Notes under the pieces: model-generated | Databases searched by the model: none | What the model saw: only the letters and a program-made list of their open reading frames with translations | What the model was told of the DNA's origin: nothing | Translations under genes and position numbers: made by a program | In this document: piece by piece, positions 32,864 through 42,029 of the stretch | How positions within the stretch are numbered: the stretch's first letter is position 1 | Layout of the letters: each line of letters starts with the position of its first letter | From: an uncultured bacterium | GTDB taxonomy: Bacteria > Bacillota > Clostridia > Lachnospirales > Lachnospiraceae | Length of the DNA: 64,000 bases | Reading direction: 5' to 3' | Assembly: GCA_947177425.1 (NCBI GenBank) | Contig: CAMWUN010000006.1 | Coordinates: forward strand, 1-64,000

Positions 32864-33244
32864 TTAAGCAATATCCGCTTTCCAGAATCCATGAAGGTTA
32901 CAGTATGCATATGCCGCTACTGCCTTATCCCCGTCGGCAAGCACAAATTCGCCCACAGGCTGACTGTCCGGGTCAAGTCTTACAAACTGCCCGCCTTTTT
33001 TTGTCTCCAGAAAAATCCATGTGATGCTGTGTTCCTGTGTCATGGGATGAAATACGCTTCCCACCTTTACAGTGATTTTGCTGCCGGATTTCTCTACCAC
33101 GGGAAGGTGCTTCTCTCCTGCGCCTTCAGAGGTGGTACTGTCCAGAATGCTGAATCCTTCACATTTGCAGCCTTCCAGTTTATCTTTTTTCCCAGATACA
33201 AGATATAAAATCTCTTCGCCGTTTTTTAAAAATACAGGTTCCAT
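32864..33244 (-). CDS. Superoxide reductase (desulfoferrodoxin family), without the N-terminal rubredoxin-like iron site
   Basis: A 126-residue enzyme that reduces superoxide to hydrogen peroxide in anaerobes. The active-site ligands are all present: H46 in EKHLPV (with E44 and K45), H66 and H72 in HPMTQEH, C115 and H118 in CNLHG. The N-terminal desulforedoxin-like half keeps its length but has lost the CxxC pair (only CKCEGF remains), so the second iron centre is absent, as in the class III type. AAGGAG precedes the ATG. It follows the 2-oxoacid:ferredoxin oxidoreductase genes by 30 bp, so the operon may pair an oxygen-sensitive enzyme with its protector. Confidence 0.88.
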   Translation of the reverse strand: MEPVFLKNGEEILYLVSGKKDKLEGCKCEGFSILDSTTSEGAGEKHLPVVEKSGSKITVKVGSVFHPMTQEHSITWIFLETKKGGQFVRLDPDSQPVGEFVLADGDKAVAAYAYCNLHGFWKADIA

Positions 33245-33274
33245 TTATTCTCTCCTTTTTGATTAAAATATTTT

Positions 33275-35515
33275 CTATAAAAGAGGATTTTCCGCTCTTG
33301 CCCGGAGCGCCTCAAATCTTCTGTCCACTTCCTTTTGCAGTTCTTCTACAACTCCCGCATAAGCTTCCTTCTTAAGATGTTTTGTCCTTCCCATCATGGC
33401 CAGCCAGTCAATAACAGGGATTTTCTTCCCCATCTTTTCCGGGTCATAGTTTAGGGATGTCTTTCCTTTCTCCACCTCATAAAGAGGGAAATAACAGCAG
33501 TCAACGGCCGCTTCTATCACTTTCCGCTCTGTGGAGGGCTTATCGTTCCAGTTTAGGGGGCAGGCGGATAATGCTTTCACATAAGCCGTTCCCGTGGTTT
33601 TGGCATAGAATGCCGCCTTAGCCGCTTTTTTGATGAAGTCCACAGGATTAGATTCCACCATTGTGGCCACATAAGGAATCCCTGTTGCCGCCATAATCTG
33701 GGGCATATCTTTGTGAAAAAACGTCTTTCCGTACTGGGCTTTTCCTACATGGGAAGTAGAACTCCTTGCCCCCTTGGGGGTGGAATAGGACAACTGATAC
33801 CCTGTATTCATATAGCCGCCATTGTCATACTCGAACAGAATCAGCCTGTGCCCCCTTAAAGCTGTGCCTAACGCGCTTCCCATACCGATATCCATGCCGC
33901 CGTCACCGCTTACCATAATAAAGATAATATCCCCGGGAGGAATTTCCCCCTTTTTCTGTTTACGGTAGCAGATTTCTGCAAGGCCGCTTAAAGTAGCGGC
34001 ACCGTTTTGGAACAGGTTATGCAGATACGGCACCTTAAAACTGGTTCGTGGATAAGATGTGGTGACGATCATACCGCACCCTGTCTGGAACAAAAGCACC
34101 ACCGGATCCTCAATGGCCCGGAGAAGCAGGTTCAGATTGACTGGTATGCCGCATCCCGGGCAGGCCCCATGGCCCGGCGCCAGACGCTTGGGCATTGCCG
34201 CAGTTGCATTTAAGCTTCCGCCGCTTACCTGGGCTTTTCCTGCCCCGTCTTCGCTCACCTGGATAGCGCCAATCCGTGTCCTCTCCGGAGTCAGCGGTTC
34301 AAAGAAATTCTCAGAGATATTCTCTTTGTCTTCCTCCGGCTCTTTGCCTTCTGTGACGCCGTAATATTCAAAGTCAGGCGTGCCTGTATCTTCCGCCCAC
34401 TGAATCATTTTCACCGCATCCTCTGCAAAAAAGTCCTTGCCTCCAAGACCGTAAACAAGGCTCTTGATTTTTACCCTGCTTCCGTATTTCTGCATGGCCG
34501 CGCGTACCTCCAGAGTCAGATTTCCGCCTCCGGCCCCATAACTGTCCTGTCTGTCTGCCACCAATATATTTGACGCATTTTTACAGTAATCATAAATTTC
34601 TTCCGCCGGGAAAGGCCGCATCACATGAATAGTCACTGCCCCTGCCTTTCTGCCGGCCTTGCGCAGTTTGTCGATGGCTTCCAGGGAAGTGTCATAGGAG
34701 GAACCCAGAAGAAGCAGAATCGTTTCCGCGTCTTCGTGGCAGTAGCCCTCCACCTTCTGGTACTCCCTTCCTGATAATTTCCCGTATTCCCCGAAAATTT
34801 CTGGCAGAATCTCATCCGCCTCTTTCATGGCAAGATGAAGCTGGTACCGGTTGTTGATTAAGTCCGGCTCATTCATATAAGAGCCTACGGTAATAGGATG
34901 CTCTAAATCCAGAAAAGGATACTCTTCCTTTTTAGGCCCCAGAAAATCCCTCACCGCATGTTTATGCTCAAACCGCATACACCGTCTTTTCTGATGGCTG
35001 GTGAAAAAGCCGTCAAAAGCCACGATTACAGGCAGGCGGACAGTCTCCGCCAGTTTCAGCGCAATGATATTAAAATCATAGACTTCCTGTACGGAGTGGG
35101 CAAAAAGAATAGGCCATCCTGCATTTAACATAAACATAATGTCACTGTGATCCCCTTTTATGGAAAGAGGACCGGATATGGTTCTGCATGCCACATTCAT
35201 GACCATGGGATACCTTGTCCCCGACTGTACAGGGAACTGTTCAATTGCATACAAAAGCCCATTTGCGCTGGTAGCGTTAATTACCCTTCCGCCTCCTACT
35301 GCCGCTCCGTAGCAGATGCCTGCCGCGCTGTGCTCGCCCTCCGCCGCAATCATAATCAAATCCGTCCGGCCTTCCGCCTTCATGGTATCCAGCCCTTCCG
35401 CTATCTGGGTAGACGGCGTAATCGGGTAATACCCCATCAGATCGTATCCAATCTGCCTGATGGCAATGGCCGCCATTTCATTTCCGCTTGCATATTCCAC
35501 TATCTGTTTTTCCAT
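33275..35515 (-). CDS. 2-oxoacid:ferredoxin oxidoreductase, fused alpha-beta subunit
   Basis: A 746-residue fusion. The alpha part (about 1-400) has YYPITPSTQIAEGL, EGEHSAAGICYGAA and GRVINATSANGLLYAIEQ, as in pyruvate/2-oxoacid oxidoreductases. A variable linker (about 400-450) leads to the beta part with the thiamine diphosphate and cluster motifs PGHGACPGCG, GDGGMDIGMGSALGTAL and YDNGGYMNTGYQLSYSTP; the last is closer to PorB than to KorB. The beta part needs C-x-x-C and a later Cys for a 4Fe-4S cluster. The start overlaps the stop of the gamma-delta gene (TAATG). Pyruvate is likely, but oxalate or another 2-oxoacid is not excluded. Confidence 0.87.
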   Translation of the reverse strand: MEKQIVEYASGNEMAAIAIRQIGYDLMGYYPITPSTQIAEGLDTMKAEGRTDLIMIAAEGEHSAAGICYGAAVGGGRVINATSANGLLYAIEQFPVQSGTRYPMVMNVACRTISGPLSIKGDHSDIMFMLNAGWPILFAHSVQEVYDFNIIALKLAETVRLPVIVAFDGFFTSHQKRRCMRFEHKHAVRDFLGPKKEEYPFLDLEHPITVGSYMNEPDLINNRYQLHLAMKEADEILPEIFGEYGKLSGREYQKVEGYCHEDAETILLLLGSSYDTSLEAIDKLRKAGRKAGAVTIHVMRPFPAEEIYDYCKNASNILVADRQDSYGAGGGNLTLEVRAAMQKYGSRVKIKSLVYGLGGKDFFAEDAVKMIQWAEDTGTPDFEYYGVTEGKEPEEDKENISENFFEPLTPERTRIGAIQVSEDGAGKAQVSGGSLNATAAMPKRLAPGHGACPGCGIPVNLNLLLRAIEDPVVLLFQTGCGMIVTTSYPRTSFKVPYLHNLFQNGAATLSGLAEICYRKQKKGEIPPGDIIFIMVSGDGGMDIGMGSALGTALRGHRLILFEYDNGGYMNTGYQLSYSTPKGARSSTSHVGKAQYGKTFFHKDMPQIMAATGIPYVATMVESNPVDFIKKAAKAAFYAKTTGTAYVKALSACPLNWNDKPSTERKVIEAAVDCCYFPLYEVEKGKTSLNYDPEKMGKKIPVIDWLAMMGRTKHLKKEAYAGVVEELQKEVDRRFEALRARAENPLL

Positions 35516-36654
35516 TATACTTCCCCTCCTCCCATTCTCTTCTCGGTCAAAAAGGATTCCGAAGTAATATAACCATCGGCTCCCGTCTCAACATAATAAT
35601 CCGGCGTTCTGACCAGATCCTGGTTTGGAAGAAAGTATTCCTTGTGGGGATGCTCCGCCTCCAGTCCCCGCACAAGTGCATTTACCGGACAGACTTCCAC
35701 ACACCTGAGACACCCTTTACAGTGATAATAGTCAAGCCCTTTATTAACCATCATCTCCCTGTCCTTATATTTTCCAGGCGCAAACTGGAAAACCATGTCA
35801 GGGCAGGTAGAATCGCACAGTCCGCAGTTGATACATCTTTCTTTTATAAAAACAGGAATGTACCCTTGTCTGGAAGGCGATAAATCCGATACGACAGAAC
35901 TCCCGAAGTTGGGATTAATGCCGCCTATAGGGGCTGTCCCATATCCCCACCCGGAAGCATCCTCTCCAGACTTGTGCCCTTTGCAGGCTTTTCCTTCCGG
36001 GCCGGGCGAATACTCTGACACGCTTCCCGCAAGTTCCCTTATCTCTTCATACCCGCGCCTGATTCCCTCCAGATTCCCCTGCAGGGCATCCGGGTACTTT
36101 TTGCCTAAAGTATCCTCGCAGATCTGGTTCACATCCTCCAGTTCCGCAAATCCCATGACTTTTGCCATGGCCCCCAGCATCACTACATTAATCCTGGAAT
36201 GGGTCTCCATGGCAATCTGCTGGGCATTGACCACATAACAGGCTTTTATCCCTGTGGGGATTCTCCCCATAATATTGTCTCCCCCGCCATCCAGTCCGAT
36301 AATAATTTCTGTATTTTCACCACATCCTTCCAGCACGCTCTCATCCTTTAAAAGCGCCTGGTGGAAAACCACCAGAAGGTTGGGGGATATGACAGGCGAA
36401 TGTACCCGGATCTCCCGGTCCTTATCACAGTACCTTATAAATCCTTTTACAGGGGTACCGGTCTTTTCCGAGCCGTAGCTGGAAAAACTGCTGCTGTTTA
36501 AGCCAAGGTATTTTACCCCCAGTTCACCGAGCATCTTGCCGCACAGGTTGGCTCCAAGACCACCTATACTTTCCAGCCTGATTTCATAATATCCACTGCC
36601 GCCGTTTACAGGCAGTTTTGCTTTTCCCATACTATTTTCATTTTCCTTTCTCAT
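35515..36654 (-). CDS. 2-oxoacid:ferredoxin oxidoreductase, fused gamma-delta subunit
   Basis: A 379-residue fusion. The gamma part (about 15-200) has ESIGGLGANLCGKMLGELG and SYGSEKTGTPVKGFIRYC. The delta part is a two-cluster ferredoxin with CINCGLCDSTCP (about 270) and CKGCLRCVEVCP (about 300). Together with the alpha-beta gene it forms a complete enzyme in two polypeptides instead of four. Start choice is uncertain: the ATG at 36654 lacks a site, and the ATG eight codons later (36630) has AAAGGA 13 nt away. The operon runs gamma-delta, alpha-beta, superoxide reductase. Confidence 0.87.
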   Translation of the reverse strand: MRKENENSMGKAKLPVNGGSGYYEIRLESIGGLGANLCGKMLGELGVKYLGLNSSSFSSYGSEKTGTPVKGFIRYCDKDREIRVHSPVISPNLLVVFHQALLKDESVLEGCGENTEIIIGLDGGGDNIMGRIPTGIKACYVVNAQQIAMETHSRINVVMLGAMAKVMGFAELEDVNQICEDTLGKKYPDALQGNLEGIRRGYEEIRELAGSVSEYSPGPEGKACKGHKSGEDASGWGYGTAPIGGINPNFGSSVVSDLSPSRQGYIPVFIKERCINCGLCDSTCPDMVFQFAPGKYKDREMMVNKGLDYYHCKGCLRCVEVCPVNALVRGLEAEHPHKEYFLPNQDLVRTPDYYVETGADGYITSESFLTEKRMGGGEV

Positions 36655-36721
36655 AATTGAAATTTATAAAAACAGTATGATTTTTTTTGTAAAAAATATA
36701 CTTATAAGACGAAAAATTGGA

Positions 36722-36764
36722 AAAGGCCGGCTTTCTGTCTCATGTTGGACAATAAAGCCGGCTT
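36722..36764 (-). terminator. Terminator downstream of the GH3 gene
   Basis: GCCGGCTTT (36726-36734) and AAAGCCGGC (36754-36762) form a 9-bp stem. On the minus strand CTTTTCC and then ATTTTT follow. It separates the GH3 gene from the 2-oxoacid oxidoreductase operon. Confidence 0.7.
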
Positions 36765-36790
36765 TAATAAAAATTTATATATCATTTATT

Positions 36791-38488
36791 TTATAAATGT
36801 GTATCCCATTTTCCACAAAACGGGTCTATTGGGCTTTTGCCCTTAAAACTGCTGTTTCCCATTAATTTTTCAACAAGCATACTGACACACATGTCATTAT
36901 TGCTGTAACAGTTAATATAAGTCTTCACCCTTGGGAAATCCAACAGATGGTACGGATTTTCAAGAGAAACAAAGATGGTGGGAATATCATTGACGTAGTG
37001 GCCGCAGTCTGCGCCCATAGGCTGTTTCCACTCAATCCGCACCGCTGTCTGGTTGCTCTTGGTGGAAAGATTTGCCACATACAGAATCAAATCGTATTCA
37101 TTTACAATATCCATATATCTGGTGGTAAACCCTTCTCCATAGGGCTGGGGAATGAATTCATCCACCTGGAATCCTTTTTCCTCCAAAAGGTTCTTTACTT
37201 TGGTACATGCCGGAACCACTTGATAAGCCCCTTCCCCTCCTGCAAAAGGCTCAATGGGATAAAACAGGATCTTGGGATATTTTTCAGGCGTTATGGGCAG
37301 TATGCCTTTTTCCTCTTTGACAAGCGTGATTCCCTTATCGGCACATTCCATCGCCCATTGTGTATGCTTTTTGCAGTGAATTACCTCCTGTGCCTTTGCA
37401 AGACTGGCCTCTGGCACTTCCTTATGTAATCCCAGCGCTGCCTTTACGGCCAGGACACGGGTAACTGCCTCGTCCAGTCTCTGGGGCGTAATGATTCCCT
37501 GCCGGATGCCGTCCATCATAAACCCGAAGTCTTCCGCCAGATTCCGGGCAAACAGAAACATATCGCATCCCCGTGCGATACTCTCCGGCACCGCTCTTTT
37601 ACGGCTCATAGCCAGGGTATAGCCTGCCATTGTGGTTGCGTCCGTACATATCAGCCCGTTAAATCCCAGCCTTTCACGCAAAAGCCCCTGTAAAAGTTCC
37701 GGGCTTAAGGTCGCCGGCATGATATCCTCATCCCTGATTTCGGGGTTCATCTTCTTTGTCCAGGCCGGCTGCATGATATGCCCTGCCATAACCGTCAGCG
37801 CCCCCGCCTCAATACATGCCTGATAAGCTTCGCCATAGGATTTCATCCAGGCATCGCAGTCCATGGAATTGATGGAAGTCACCAGATGCTGGTCCCTTTC
37901 ATCCTGTCCGTCCCCCGGGAAATGCTTGACTGCCGCCGCCATTCCCATCTCCTGTACCTGTCTGACATAAGCTTCCCCCATTCTTTTCACCCGTTCCGCG
38001 TCTGACCCGAAAGTACGTGTATTGGTAATGGGATTGCGGAAATTACTGTCTATATCAATGATAGGCGCAAAGGCCCAGTTTGCCCCTACTGCCTTTGCCT
38101 CACAGGCACAGACCTCCGCCATTTTAGCCGCCAGGCCCATATCGTCGGATGCGGCAATCTCCATGGGCGAGCCTACCAGCGTCCCTTCTGTCACAATACC
38201 GTTTCCGCCCTTTTCCAGATTAGCCGCAATCAGCAAAGGTATCCTGCTCCTGGCCTGTAATGTATTCGTTGCCCCGACGGCCCTTTGCGTGGGAATAACA
38301 CGGTACATACAGGCGCCGGGAGATAAAATGTTATATACGTAATCAAATTCCTCCTCCTTCGCTTCCTTGAACAGCACACAAAATAACTGCCCTGCCTTCT
38401 CCTCCACGGTCATCCCCGCAAGGGTTTCTTTTACCCATGCAATCCCTTCCTCATCCAAATAAAAAGGATTCGCCTTTAAATCAATCAT
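36791..38488 (-). CDS. Glycoside hydrolase family 3 protein (beta-N-acetylhexosaminidase-like)
   Basis: A 565-residue GH3 enzyme without a signal peptide. The NagZ-like core is seen in IDIDSNFRNPITNTRTFG, AAVKHFPGDGQDERDQH and the nucleophile region GLICTDATTMAG. The His/Asp loop KHFPGDG...DQH is the type that replaces the classical acid/base of other GH3 members. A C-terminal GH3-C-like domain follows from about 390. AGGAGGAG precedes the ATG at 38488. It is 54 bp downstream of a sulfatase gene in the same operon; a role in releasing N-acetylated or sulfated sugars inside the cell is inferred. Confidence 0.87.
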   Translation of the reverse strand: MIDLKANPFYLDEEGIAWVKETLAGMTVEEKAGQLFCVLFKEAKEEEFDYVYNILSPGACMYRVIPTQRAVGATNTLQARSRIPLLIAANLEKGGNGIVTEGTLVGSPMEIAASDDMGLAAKMAEVCACEAKAVGANWAFAPIIDIDSNFRNPITNTRTFGSDAERVKRMGEAYVRQVQEMGMAAAVKHFPGDGQDERDQHLVTSINSMDCDAWMKSYGEAYQACIEAGALTVMAGHIMQPAWTKKMNPEIRDEDIMPATLSPELLQGLLRERLGFNGLICTDATTMAGYTLAMSRKRAVPESIARGCDMFLFARNLAEDFGFMMDGIRQGIITPQRLDEAVTRVLAVKAALGLHKEVPEASLAKAQEVIHCKKHTQWAMECADKGITLVKEEKGILPITPEKYPKILFYPIEPFAGGEGAYQVVPACTKVKNLLEEKGFQVDEFIPQPYGEGFTTRYMDIVNEYDLILYVANLSTKSNQTAVRIEWKQPMGADCGHYVNDIPTIFVSLENPYHLLDFPRVKTYINCYSNNDMCVSMLVEKLMGNSSFKGKSPIDPFCGKWDTHL

Positions 38489-38541
38489 TTGTTCCTCTCC
38501 TCCTATTTTAAGTTCCGCACCTGCCCATCCAAGTGCTGTTT

Positions 38542-40041
38542 TCAAATTCCATAGCGTATAAACGCCTCCCTGGGCGCATCATTTTCTTTCATCAGCAGTT
38601 CCATCTGCTGCAACAGCTCTTTCTTTTTCTCTTCATCTGCAAGGGGATGCATCTGCTTTGGATCCTCCTGCAGATTAAAAAGCAAGTCCTCTCCCTCCCG
38701 TTGGTTATTTGCAGTCCTGGCATTTGTGTCTGCCTTTATCTTCATGACGGGAACTCCCTTGGTAAAGGCAAAGCCGTGGTGCATCTGTGCTGTCTTTAGT
38801 TCTTCCACCGAAAACATTTTCTTCATATGGGCTGGCATAAGGGTATATTCATAAGCAGGCTCTGTCATGTCTGCTATTGCCCGAAGCAGAACATATTTTC
38901 CGTCTGTAATGCCCACTGCGCTGTTGTGGTATCCGAACAGGACTGCATCATGTCCTTTCCCCTTTCCTTCCAGCACAGGCAGTAAAGATTTTCCCTGCAT
39001 GGCTGGCGGGATTGCTGCTCCAAAGTAATCCAGCAGGGTAGGCGCCAGATCAATGGTCTGAACCAGTTCCCCGCACTTCTCCCCCTTTCTTCCCGCTTCC
39101 GGGCTCCATATAAAAAGCGGCGTATGCACCAGTTCCTCATAATTGGGCATAACCCCCTTTCCCCACCACTCATGCTCGCCCAGCATAAACCCATGGTCTG
39201 TATTGACTATCAGCAGAGTATCCTCCCACAAGTCCATTTCATCCATCTTATCCAGCACCCGTCCCAACTGCTCATCACAGAAGGACAGCAGGGCCAGATA
39301 CTTATTTCTCATCCCTTCTATTTCTTCCGGGCTTTCCTTAACGCCTGCATATTGGGGCCAGTCCGGGTCGTGGAAGGCGCAGGCGTCCATATAGCGTGAC
39401 TGGCAGCGCTTAGGCGAAGTAAAAGGCTCATGGGGATCAAAAGTCTCTATCTGTAGAAACCAGTTATCATATCTGCCGTTTTTTTCCAGAAATTCCAGAC
39501 CGCCGTCAAACGTCCGGCGCATAGGATAGTCTTTCTCCTCTTTTATGACACTCCGGTTGTACATATTCTGCCATCCCCCATTCCGGCGGGCCTCCCTCAT
39601 GGAAGCGCTGGCCCCCAGAGGATTCATCTGGTTCGGCGCAGACTCTGACGGTCTGGCTGATAAATCAGCCTGCCATTCATCGCTTTCCTGCCCCCTGAAA
39701 CATTCCCAGGCGGAATACCGCCCATGATAAGTCGCCCCTCCGTCCTGTAAGTAATGGTAATGATCCGTAAATAAGTGCGTGTGTACCCCATGGTTTTTCA
39801 AAATCTGGGGCATGGAGTCGTCAAAAGGCTCTATAGGCCCCCAGCTCCGGTGCAGGAAGTTATATCTGCCTGTATGAAGTTCCCTTCTGGCAGGCATACA
39901 GGGCAGGCTCCCCACGTAGCTGCGCCCGAACATAACGGTGTGGGATGCAAGACGCTCAAAATTCGGCGTATGGTTCCCACTCCCATAGCATGATAATAAA
40001 TCTCTTCTTAATGAATCAAACATAATCATAATGGCTTTCAT
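38542..40041 (-). CDS. Cys-type sulfatase (family S1)
   Basis: A 499-residue arylsulfatase-superfamily enzyme. The formylglycine motif is C48-M-P-A-R, followed by the conserved LHTGR. Metal ligands are expected in FDSLRRD near the start and in VNTDHGFMLGEHEWWGKG. No signal peptide is present, so it acts in the cytoplasm on an imported sulfated sugar. Cysteine activation requires an anaerobic maturase (anSME), which is not in the window. GAGGTG precedes the ATG at 40041. It faces away from the ROK regulator gene; an AT-rich operator lies between them. Confidence 0.9.
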   Translation of the reverse strand: MKAIMIMFDSLRRDLLSCYGSGNHTPNFERLASHTVMFGRSYVGSLPCMPARRELHTGRYNFLHRSWGPIEPFDDSMPQILKNHGVHTHLFTDHYHYLQDGGATYHGRYSAWECFRGQESDEWQADLSARPSESAPNQMNPLGASASMREARRNGGWQNMYNRSVIKEEKDYPMRRTFDGGLEFLEKNGRYDNWFLQIETFDPHEPFTSPKRCQSRYMDACAFHDPDWPQYAGVKESPEEIEGMRNKYLALLSFCDEQLGRVLDKMDEMDLWEDTLLIVNTDHGFMLGEHEWWGKGVMPNYEELVHTPLFIWSPEAGRKGEKCGELVQTIDLAPTLLDYFGAAIPPAMQGKSLLPVLEGKGKGHDAVLFGYHNSAVGITDGKYVLLRAIADMTEPAYEYTLMPAHMKKMFSVEELKTAQMHHGFAFTKGVPVMKIKADTNARTANNQREGEDLLFNLQEDPKQMHPLADEEKKKELLQQMELLMKENDAPREAFIRYGI

Positions 40042-40065
40042 AAAACACCTCGAATTTCCCATATG

Positions 40066-40110
40066 TTGACTTTTCAGGCTTCATTTGATATATTTAAATT
40101 AATTAATTAT
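40066..40110 (+). promoter_or_regulatory. ROK gene promoter with a TTAATTAA operator
   Basis: TTGACT (40066-40071), 17 bp, TATATT (40089-40094) drive the ROK gene. Directly downstream is AAATTAATTAATTAT (40096-40110). A weaker GATAAT on the opposite strand for the sulfatase operon runs into the same repeat. The motif recurs at 47690 and 52655. Confidence 0.65.
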
Positions 40111-40149
40111 CTCTCTGACTTTTAGTTTTGGGAAAGGCACAGGCTCTAA

Positions 40150-41379
40150 ATGAAATTTGAACATGGCAATAATCTTCCCCGGGTTAAGGTAACAAACCAG
40201 GCCGCTATCAGAAAACTTATTTACCATTACGGCCCTATCCTGCGTTCTGAAATAGCCGAAAGGTTATCCCTTACCCTTCCAACCATAACCACTAATATCA
40301 ATAACATGATTGCAAACGGCGCGGTCTGCGAAATTGATGAAATGAAAACATCCTTAAGCCGGCTGGGCCGGAAAGCAAACCCCGTAGACATTGTGGATGA
40401 CTTCCACTATTTTGTTGGTGTCGAGATGCGCGAACGTTCCCGTCATATCTGTATCACAAATTTCCGGGGAAAAATATTTTATTCTTTCTCCGACCACAAT
40501 ACCATCACCGATTACGAGCAGAATATGCGGCAAATCTGCACCATGATTTCGGAAGCCATGACCTCCGGTTCCGTTCCCCGTGAAAAAATTGCAGGAATCG
40601 GTATCTGCGTTCCCGGTATTGTTGACAGCGATGCCGGAAAACTCCTCACCCACCACCAGTATAACTGGCACGATAAGGATATCCGCGGCGACATTATCGC
40701 CGGAACCGGATTTACTGGTCCGGTTACAGTTGACAATGACGCCCATTCACGGGCCATAGGCGTCCAGCTTTTCAGGCATAAGGAATTAAATGAAGCATCC
40801 TTTTTTGGCTATTTATTTATATCCCGGGGCCTTTCCTGCCCTTTTATCATCAACAGTTCCATCTATGAAAGCCATTGGCTGGGCACTGGCGAACTGGGAT
40901 ATATGATTATGGATGCTGGCAGGACATACACGAAGTACGGCCATGCCGGAAACTTAAGCTCCCTTTCCGGCGAACGCTCCATCATGGAACGCTGCGAAGA
41001 AGCTGTTGCCAACGGGCAGGCGCCGGTTTTACAGCAAATCAGCGCCGGTACAGGCCGCCCCTCCATCTTTCAGATATTACAGGCGCAGCAGAAAGGGGAA
41101 CAAAGTATCTGTGATATCATCGCTAATGCCATCACTTACCTTGGCATTGCAATTGCAAATGTTTATAATTTTATCCAGCCCAACTGCATATTTATGGAAG
41201 CCCGTATTTTTCAAAACGAGCAGAACCGGAGCCTTTTCCTTGACACAGTATACAGACACTCTATTGCCCAGGTTACGAAACTGCCCCAGTTTATCTTTGT
41301 TGACTTTAATGATTTAAACGGTGCCCAAAGCGCATGTGCCATCGCAGTCAAAACAGATTTGGAAACCTATCTGGAGTGA
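40150..41379 (+). CDS. ROK-family transcriptional regulator (NagC/XylR-like)
   Basis: A 409-residue regulator. The N-terminal winged helix (about 15-75: NQAAIRKLIYHYGPILRSEIAERLSLTLPTITTNI) is followed by a ROK sugar-kinase-like domain (GIGICVPGIVDSDAGKLL, VTVDNDAHSRAIG, GTGELGYMIMD). The zinc-binding C-x-C-G-x-x-G-C motif of typical ROK proteins is missing: the corresponding stretch reads GRTYTKYGHAGNLSS. The sensor may therefore bind its sugar without structural zinc. It lies divergently to the sulfatase-GH3 operon and is the likely controller of the neighbouring genes through TTAATTAA repeats. The ribosome-binding site is weak. Confidence 0.88.
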   Translation: MKFEHGNNLPRVKVTNQAAIRKLIYHYGPILRSEIAERLSLTLPTITTNINNMIANGAVCEIDEMKTSLSRLGRKANPVDIVDDFHYFVGVEMRERSRHICITNFRGKIFYSFSDHNTITDYEQNMRQICTMISEAMTSGSVPREKIAGIGICVPGIVDSDAGKLLTHHQYNWHDKDIRGDIIAGTGFTGPVTVDNDAHSRAIGVQLFRHKELNEASFFGYLFISRGLSCPFIINSSIYESHWLGTGELGYMIMDAGRTYTKYGHAGNLSSLSGERSIMERCEEAVANGQAPVLQQISAGTGRPSIFQILQAQQKGEQSICDIIANAITYLGIAIANVYNFIQPNCIFMEARIFQNEQNRSLFLDTVYRHSIAQVTKLPQFIFVDFNDLNGAQSACAIAVKTDLETYLE

Positions 41380-41454
41380 TTTTTCTATAGTTAACGGCAC
41401 CAGAAATTACGCAATGCTGCACTAGCTTATTGATAAAAAAGAGAGGATTTATTT

Positions 41455-41946
41455 ATGACACAGCCTAATCGGTATATACTGCATCCCTTCAAATTTACAG
41501 TCAGCCTGATAACCGCAGCCCTCTGCCTTGTGCTTTCCGTCTGCGAATTTCTGATATCACGCCCTTTTTCCGCCGCTGTTTTTATCGGAACCGCCCTGTT
41601 GTTTTCCCTTACCGCTCTCTACAATGGCTCCCGCATCACAGTGTGCAACGATGGTATCCATTGGTCTGTGCCTGGGATAAAACGCCGTTTTATCCCATGG
41701 GACGGTATGAAAGAAGTCGGTGTATTTGGCAGCAGACTTTTTTCTGCAAATAAAAACCGGGCTGGAACCCTTTACATTTATTTTTCCACACAGGCCATGA
41801 CCGAAGAAGAACGCTTTCAGATGGTTCTCCACTGGCCCCCGAAAGATAAAATTATCTTACAGTATTCCAAAGAGCGGATGGATACCATCCAGCTTTTATG
41901 GAGCCGCGAAATTCAAACCTACAATGCTGGCGATTTTCATTTCTGA
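41455..41946 (+). CDS. Two-helix membrane protein with a PH-like domain
   Basis: A 163-residue protein. Two hydrophobic segments occupy about residues 14-55, followed by a bacterial PH-like soluble part (YNGSRITVCNDGIHWSVPG, FIPWDGMKEVGVFG). Function unknown. GAGG lies 8 nt before the ATG. It follows the ROK gene by 75 bp in the same direction and ends at a strong terminator, so it is probably the second gene of the ROK transcript. Confidence 0.7.
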   Translation: MTQPNRYILHPFKFTVSLITAALCLVLSVCEFLISRPFSAAVFIGTALLFSLTALYNGSRITVCNDGIHWSVPGIKRRFIPWDGMKEVGVFGSRLFSANKNRAGTLYIYFSTQAMTEEERFQMVLHWPPKDKIILQYSKERMDTIQLLWSREIQTYNAGDFHF

Positions 41947-41968
41947 CTTAACAGCACTGTTTCTTTCC

Positions 41969-42006
41969 AGCAGTTCAGACAGGATAACCTGCCTGAACTG
42001 CTTTTC
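41969..42006 (+). terminator. Terminator after the PH-like membrane protein gene
   Basis: AGCAGTTCAG...CAGG and CCTG...CTGAACTGCT pair around ATAA and are followed by TTTTCC on the plus strand. Confidence 0.75.
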
Positions 42007-42029
42007 CGTCAATAAACCGGGTTTGGTTT

